From assembly GCA_964568145.1 (NCBI GenBank), contig CAZMOZ010000016.1, positions 34,266 through 98,265 of the forward strand: DNA of 64,000 bases, read 5' to 3'. Below are positions 60,253 through 64,000 of this stretch, in pieces. The position numbers and the translations under genes were made by a program. Under the pieces are notes generated by a model. It was not told the DNA's origin and made no database searches. It saw only the letters and a list, made by a program, of their open reading frames with translations. The DNA comes from DSVZ01 sp964568145 (lineage in GTDB: Bacteria > Verrucomicrobiota > Verrucomicrobiia > Limisphaerales > J093). Position 1 is the stretch's first letter. Each line of letters begins with the position of its first letter.

Positions 60253-61428
60253 TCAGCAGTGGACGCCGGCCAGCATATCACGATCGCCCAGCGGCACGGC
60301 GAACGGCTCCAGCGGCAGCGGGTGGGAATGATCCAGATGCTCCGCCCAAAGCGCGAACAGCCCGGCGCGGGTGGTGGCCCGCCGGCAGCCGTCCAGAAAC
60401 CGGCCGGACGGCTCCACGCCGAGCGCCACGAAGTTCAGGTACTTCTTGATCCGCTGGACGTGCGAACGCTCGGTGAGGTGCGGCCGGGCGGTGGCTTCCC
60501 AGAGTGCGTGCAGGTACGCCAGCACGTCGCGGCCGGCGGGCAGCGCCGGCGGTTCGCCCCGGAGCCGTGCCTGGATTTGCGCGAAGAGCCACGGATTGCG
60601 AATCGCCCCGCGGCCAATCATCAGCCCGCGCGCGCTGGTTTCGGCCACCACCCGCAAAGCGTGGTCGGCCGAATGAACGTTGCCGTTGGCGAACACCGGG
60701 CAGGACAGCCGCGCGGCGGCCCGCGCGATCAGATCGTACCGCACCGGACTGCGGTACATCCCGGCCACGGTGCGCCCATGCACGGTCACCCAGTCCAGCC
60801 GGTGCCCGGCCAGCAGGTCCAGCAATGCGTCGAAGCCGTCCGCCGACTCGAAGCCCACGCGGGTCTTCACGCTGAGCTTCACGGTCACGGCCTCGCGCAG
60901 CGCGTGGAGGATCGCGTCCACGCGCGGCAGGTCGCGCAGCAGGCCGCCGCCGGCGCACTTGCGGTACACCACCGGCGCCGGGCAGCCGAGGTTGAAGTCA
61001 ATGCCCGCGATGGGCAGGCGCTGCAGTGCCCGCGCGGTGCGCACCAAGGCCGGGATGTCGTTCCCGATCAACTGGGCGATCACCGGTCGCCCGGTGGGGT
61101 TGGCCGTGATGGACTCGACGATCCAGCGCTCGGGCACCGACGTGCCATGCACGCGGAAATACTCGGTGAAGTACACGTCCGGCCCGCCGTACCGCCGGAT
61201 CAGCCGCCAGAACGCCTGGTCAGTGATGTCCTGCATCGGCGCCAGCGCCAGCGCCGGCTCCGACCGGGCAAAAAGGGCTTCGTCCCAAGAACTGGGTGCG
61301 CTGCCGGTATCCCTGCCGCTGGAACACATTTGCACGGAATAGCCGGCAGGGATGCCGGTGCTCCCAGGACCGGTCGTTTCCCGCAAAAGCGCTTCGCCGG
61401 CGTTCCCGGTGACGGCGGGCTCGCTCAC
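60253..61428 (-). CDS. dus: tRNA-dihydrouridine synthase
   Basis: Reduces uridines in tRNA D-loops with FMN and NADPH. The 391-residue protein shows LALAPMQDITDQAFWRLI, RPVIAQLIGND, GIDFNLGCPAPVVYRKCAGG with the catalytic Cys, VKLSVKTRVGFESADGF, VTVHGRTVAGMYRSPVRYDL and CPVFANGNVHSADHALRV. The Dus domain begins near residue 60. The N-terminus upstream of it contains a palindromic element (61292-61367), so the true start is uncertain: ATG 61428 (coupled to the GH2 stop by four bases) or the ATG near 61329. The exact Dus subtype is not assigned. Confidence 0.9.
   Translation of the reverse strand: MSEPAVTGNAGEALLRETTGPGSTGIPAGYSVQMCSSGRDTGSAPSSWDEALFARSEPALALAPMQDITDQAFWRLIRRYGGPDVYFTEYFRVHGTSVPERWIVESITANPTGRPVIAQLIGNDIPALVRTARALQRLPIAGIDFNLGCPAPVVYRKCAGGGLLRDLPRVDAILHALREAVTVKLSVKTRVGFESADGFDALLDLLAGHRLDWVTVHGRTVAGMYRSPVRYDLIARAAARLSCPVFANGNVHSADHALRVVAETSARGLMIGRGAIRNPWLFAQIQARLRGEPPALPAGRDVLAYLHALWEATARPHLTERSHVQRIKKYLNFVALGVEPSGRFLDGCRRATTRAGLFALWAEHLDHSHPLPLEPFAVPLGDRDMLAGVHC
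61292..61367. repeat. Palindromic element within the dus N-terminus
   Basis: Left arm CTGGGTGCGCTGCCGGTATC (61292-61311) and right arm GCCGGCAGGGATGCCGGTG (from about 61342), ending CTCCCAG, are inverted repeats with several mismatches and one small length difference. The family differs from the CCGAAAACC palindromes. Confidence 0.65.
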
Positions 61429-63617
61429 GGCACTTCCACCCAGCGGCGGCTCAACGTGGGCTTGTCCTTTTCACCCGCCGCCTTCGCCGCCGCTTGCAGT
61501 ATGCACGACCCGGCCTGTCGCGGGATGGCCAGGGGCACCCGCAGGGTGGCGTCACCCAGCGCCGGCATCGCGAACGGCCGCGTGGCGCGGACCAGCGTCT
61601 TGCCGCCTTGTTTGGCCAGGGTGAGCGTGACCTCGCCCCGCACCGGCCGGGCGTGGTCGTTCACCAGTTTGACCGTGAACTCCCGGGTCTCGCCGCCCGC
61701 CAGCGCGGGCTGGAAGAAGTTGAGATACACGCCCAGCGGTTTGAAGGCCTCGCCCAGGTAATCCGCGAAACGGGGCTCGAGCTTGAGCTTCGCCACGTCC
61801 TGCCAGTGGTCCGCCGTGTACACGCCCGGGTAACTGCACGTGAGGTACACGAAGTGCAGGATGCCGGCGTACTGCCGCGAGGCGCGCCAGTACTCGGTCT
61901 TGCCTGCCAGCAGGTAGGCGTTCATGGCGAAACGCTCCCCCGCGGTCGAGTCGGGTCCGGTCAACAGCGGATAGAGCTTGTCCGTGAGCAGCGTGGGCGT
62001 GCCGTCGCGGTTCAACCACAGCCAGCCGTACTCATTGATGAGCACCGGCCGGTCGTGTCGCGGGTAATGCCAGATCTTGGGCGTCGGATCCAACGTCTCC
62101 AGATCGCTCATCCGGAACTTCAACTCGCCCGCCGTGGCGCTCGCGTGGAAGAGATACGGATGGTGCTCGACCGGATCGCCCGGCGCGACCGGTTCGTTGT
62201 AGCTGTTTTCCCAGGGCCGCCCCGACAGGTCGAGCGGGCGCACCGCGGGGATGATCTCCCGGCCGAACAACGGTTCCTGGGTCTCGTTGTTGGCGTCCCA
62301 GATCGACACGCTGGGGTGGTTCCAGTTGTCCCGCAGCCAGTCGCGGTACTGCCGCGTCAACTCGGGCACGTCGTAGCTCCGCGAGTACCTGGCGTCCCAG
62401 CTTGGCGCGCCGGTCCAGATGAAGAACTCGTTTTGGATCAACAGGCCCGCCTCGTCGGCGATTTCGAGCCAGCGCTCCGGCACCGGACCGATGCAGAACC
62501 GGAACGAATTCCAGTGCATCCGCTTCGGCACCTCGACCAGCAGCCGCCGCAGCCAGGCCTCGTCCCACGGCAACGCACGGCACTCGGGGTCCTCGAAGAA
62601 CCGGTGCAGCGTGATGTTCGACCCGCGCAGGTAATACGGCCGGCCGTTCAGCAGAAACCGCCGCGATGCCGCGTCGCCGCGGAACTCGCGCATCCCAAAT
62701 CGCGTCTTCAATGTGTCCCCGCCGGTGCCGGTCTCCAGCTCGTACAGGTGCGGCGTTTCCGGGGTCCACAGCTTCGCGTCCGCAAGGGCCACGATCTGCG
62801 TCACCGTCAGTTCGCCGCCCGCCGGCACGGTGACGGGGAGGGGCGGCGCCGCGCCCGCCGTGCCCGCCTTGCGCCACGGCCGCACCCGCTGCGACAGCGT
62901 GGCGCGCGCCTTGGTGTCGCCGTGATTCCGGAGCCGGGTCACCACGACCGCCTCGCCCGTGGCCACGCGTGGCGCCACCTGCACCCATTCGATGGCCGGG
63001 TTGTCGCAGAAGGCGATCGTCACGCGGTCGTAGATGCCCGGCGTCCACTTCAACTTCTCGAAGTCCGTCCCGGCCGGATAGGTGGCCGGCAGCACGGCGG
63101 GATGCGCGCCCACGCGGATCACCAGCGTGTTCGCGCCGCCCCAGTTCACGGCGGGCGTGGCGTCGAACACGCCGGCGGTGAAACAGCCCGCGTGCTCGCC
63201 CAGCTTCGTGCCGTTCAGCCAGACCCCCGTGCCGAACTGCGCCTTGTTGACGCGCAGCACCGCGACCGCCCGCCGCGCCGGCGCCCGGAACTCCCGCCGG
63301 TACCAAAAGTAATTCCGCGACTGCCGCGGAATGCCGGCGCCGTCCACGCGCGCCGACTCGGGCAACTGGCCTTTTCGCACCCGGTTGGCGATCAGCTCCT
63401 TGCTGTCGAACCGGTCCACGTCCGGGAACGGCGGTGTGGCCAGGTTCGCCAGACCGGGCACGGGCGCACGGTGCGCGAAACGGGCCGGCGGCGCCTCCCT
63501 GGCCACGCTGTCGGCCAGCTCCCATGTCCCGTCGAGCGACAGCGTGGTGCGGCCGGCCCACGCGGATACCGCGGCGAGCATTGTCGCCGTCCAAACCCAG
63601 GCGTGATGTGTGTTCAT
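61425..63617 (-). CDS. Exported glycoside hydrolase family 2 enzyme
   Basis: A 730-residue retaining beta-glycosidase of the GH2 clan, with a signal peptide (MNTHHAWVWTATMLAAVSAW). An N-terminal sugar-binding jelly roll includes YFWYRREFRAPARRAVAVLR and VWLNGTKLGEHAGCF. An immunoglobulin-like domain follows, then a TIM barrel with the acid/base Glu in WDANNETQEP (Glu about 445) and the nucleophile Glu in VLINEYGWLW (Glu about 529). A C-terminal beta domain (TREFTVKLVNDHARPVRGEV) closes it. Substrate candidates include beta-galactosides, mannosides and glucuronides. The start at 63617 is set by the signal peptide. The stop overlaps the dus start by four bases. Confidence 0.92.
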   Translation of the reverse strand: MNTHHAWVWTATMLAAVSAWAGRTTLSLDGTWELADSVAREAPPARFAHRAPVPGLANLATPPFPDVDRFDSKELIANRVRKGQLPESARVDGAGIPRQSRNYFWYRREFRAPARRAVAVLRVNKAQFGTGVWLNGTKLGEHAGCFTAGVFDATPAVNWGGANTLVIRVGAHPAVLPATYPAGTDFEKLKWTPGIYDRVTIAFCDNPAIEWVQVAPRVATGEAVVVTRLRNHGDTKARATLSQRVRPWRKAGTAGAAPPLPVTVPAGGELTVTQIVALADAKLWTPETPHLYELETGTGGDTLKTRFGMREFRGDAASRRFLLNGRPYYLRGSNITLHRFFEDPECRALPWDEAWLRRLLVEVPKRMHWNSFRFCIGPVPERWLEIADEAGLLIQNEFFIWTGAPSWDARYSRSYDVPELTRQYRDWLRDNWNHPSVSIWDANNETQEPLFGREIIPAVRPLDLSGRPWENSYNEPVAPGDPVEHHPYLFHASATAGELKFRMSDLETLDPTPKIWHYPRHDRPVLINEYGWLWLNRDGTPTLLTDKLYPLLTGPDSTAGERFAMNAYLLAGKTEYWRASRQYAGILHFVYLTCSYPGVYTADHWQDVAKLKLEPRFADYLGEAFKPLGVYLNFFQPALAGGETREFTVKLVNDHARPVRGEVTLTLAKQGGKTLVRATRPFAMPALGDATLRVPLAIPRQAGSCILQAAAKAAGEKDKPTLSRRWVEVP

Positions 63618-64000
63618 GATTGAGACCGCCCGCACTGTGCGGAACCCGCCCGCGCGCGACAATCCCCGAATCCGGGGCCGGCAGACTCCGCCTCCCGGTC
63701 GGGTGGGCACCCGCCGAAGACGGCGAAAAACCATCACCTGCGCCTCGCGCGCCTTCACCATGCCGCGCGCTTTCATACCCCGCCTCGGGACACGCCGGCG
63801 GCTGGAGGCGGGAGCGGGCGGGCGGTCTTCAGCCCGAAAACCGAAGTTGGGCCGGCGGGACGCGCTGCGCCACGGCCAGCTTCAGTTTGCGGGTTCAGAG
63901 CACTCCGCGCCCCCGGTTCAACCCGGGACCGGCCCTGAAAATCACCGTGCCACCCCGTTACGATTCATCAGGATGATCGAAACAATTCCGCAAAAAAAGT
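63618..64000. other. Terminal non-coding stretch
   Basis: These 383 bases after the GH2 start codon hold a palindromic element (63830-63897) and, near the window end, A/T-richer sequence. I see no gene that I can support. The promoter of the GH2 gene should lie here but shows no clear box. Confidence 0.6.
63830..63897. repeat. Palindromic element, copy 6
   Basis: Arms CCCGAAAACCGAAGTTGG (63833-63850) and CCAGCTTCAGTTTGCGGG (63876-63893), three mismatches in 18. The core reads GGCGGGACGCGCTGCGCC, identical over 18 bases with copy 5. Confidence 0.88.

Overview
This GC-rich window most likely comes from a verrucomicrobial chromosome of the Pedosphaera/Limisphaera kind. That placement is inferred from gene content: a Chlamydiae/Verrucomicrobia-type small basic protein, a PEP-CTERM protein, a planctomycete/verrucomicrobial-type bacterial microcompartment (BMC) locus, an RHS remnant with a CGCGG motif, and intergenic gaps filled with degenerate 7-bp tandem repeats. 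I saw no tRNA, rRNA, CRISPR array, transposase or phage structural gene.

Layout. 0-2.3 kb: scpB start and scpA (minus strand), then a frameshifted RHS remnant. 2.7-11.3 kb (plus): radical SAM and Memo genes, an M20 peptidase, a glycosyltransferase and a flippase, AMMECR1 (completing the AmmeMemoRadiSam triad), a DUF2007 protein and a GlcD-like FAD oxidoreductase. 11.5-12.5 kb: a HEAT-repeat protein. 12.6-23.2 kb: the BMC locus. On the minus strand this holds PduL, three BMC-H and three BMC-P shell proteins, acetate kinase, a CoA-acylating aldehyde dehydrogenase, a class II aldolase, a four-helix-bundle (S23-type) gene, an 80-residue protein and, beyond a plus-strand DUF4160/DUF2442 pair, a class I aldolase-like protein. 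A DeoR regulator is divergent at the right edge. 23.2-28.0 kb: ECF sigma factor with putative anti-sigma factor, a pseudo-receiver protein, a Gfo/Idh/MocA oxidoreductase and the PEP-CTERM protein.

28.2-43.2 kb holds an eight-gene plus-strand operon in which nearly every stop overlaps the next start: TPR/peptidase-MA metalloprotease, DUF4159, MoxR ATPase, DUF58, BatA-like VWA protein, a giant DUF4175-like coiled-coil protein, a VWA/GATase-like membrane protein and a legumain-fold protein lacking the catalytic cysteine. 43.3-64 kb holds mixed genes: dienelactone hydrolase, a frameshifted PQQ-like propeller, an SDR, polA, folD, an SH3 protein, a pseudouridine synthase, the small basic protein, inositol monophosphatase, cyclophilin, sialidase, YihY, dus and a GH2 enzyme.

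In the BMC, the aldolase would split a deoxysugar phosphate (by analogy with the Planctomyces fucose/rhamnose system) to lactaldehyde plus DHAP inside the shell. AldDH, PduL and AckA would then carry the aldehyde to lactate with ATP formation. Three enzymes carry short amphipathic N-terminal helices that look like encapsulation peptides, and the class I aldolase-like protein has a comparable helix at its C-terminus behind a linker made of the 7-bp repeat.

The most unusual layer is repetitive. It includes the 7-bp arrays, about seven copies of a roughly 65-70-bp palindromic element, a 78-bp element duplicated on both sides of the SDR gene, and three other palindromes. In at least three places a repeat has entered, or may have entered, a coding sequence.
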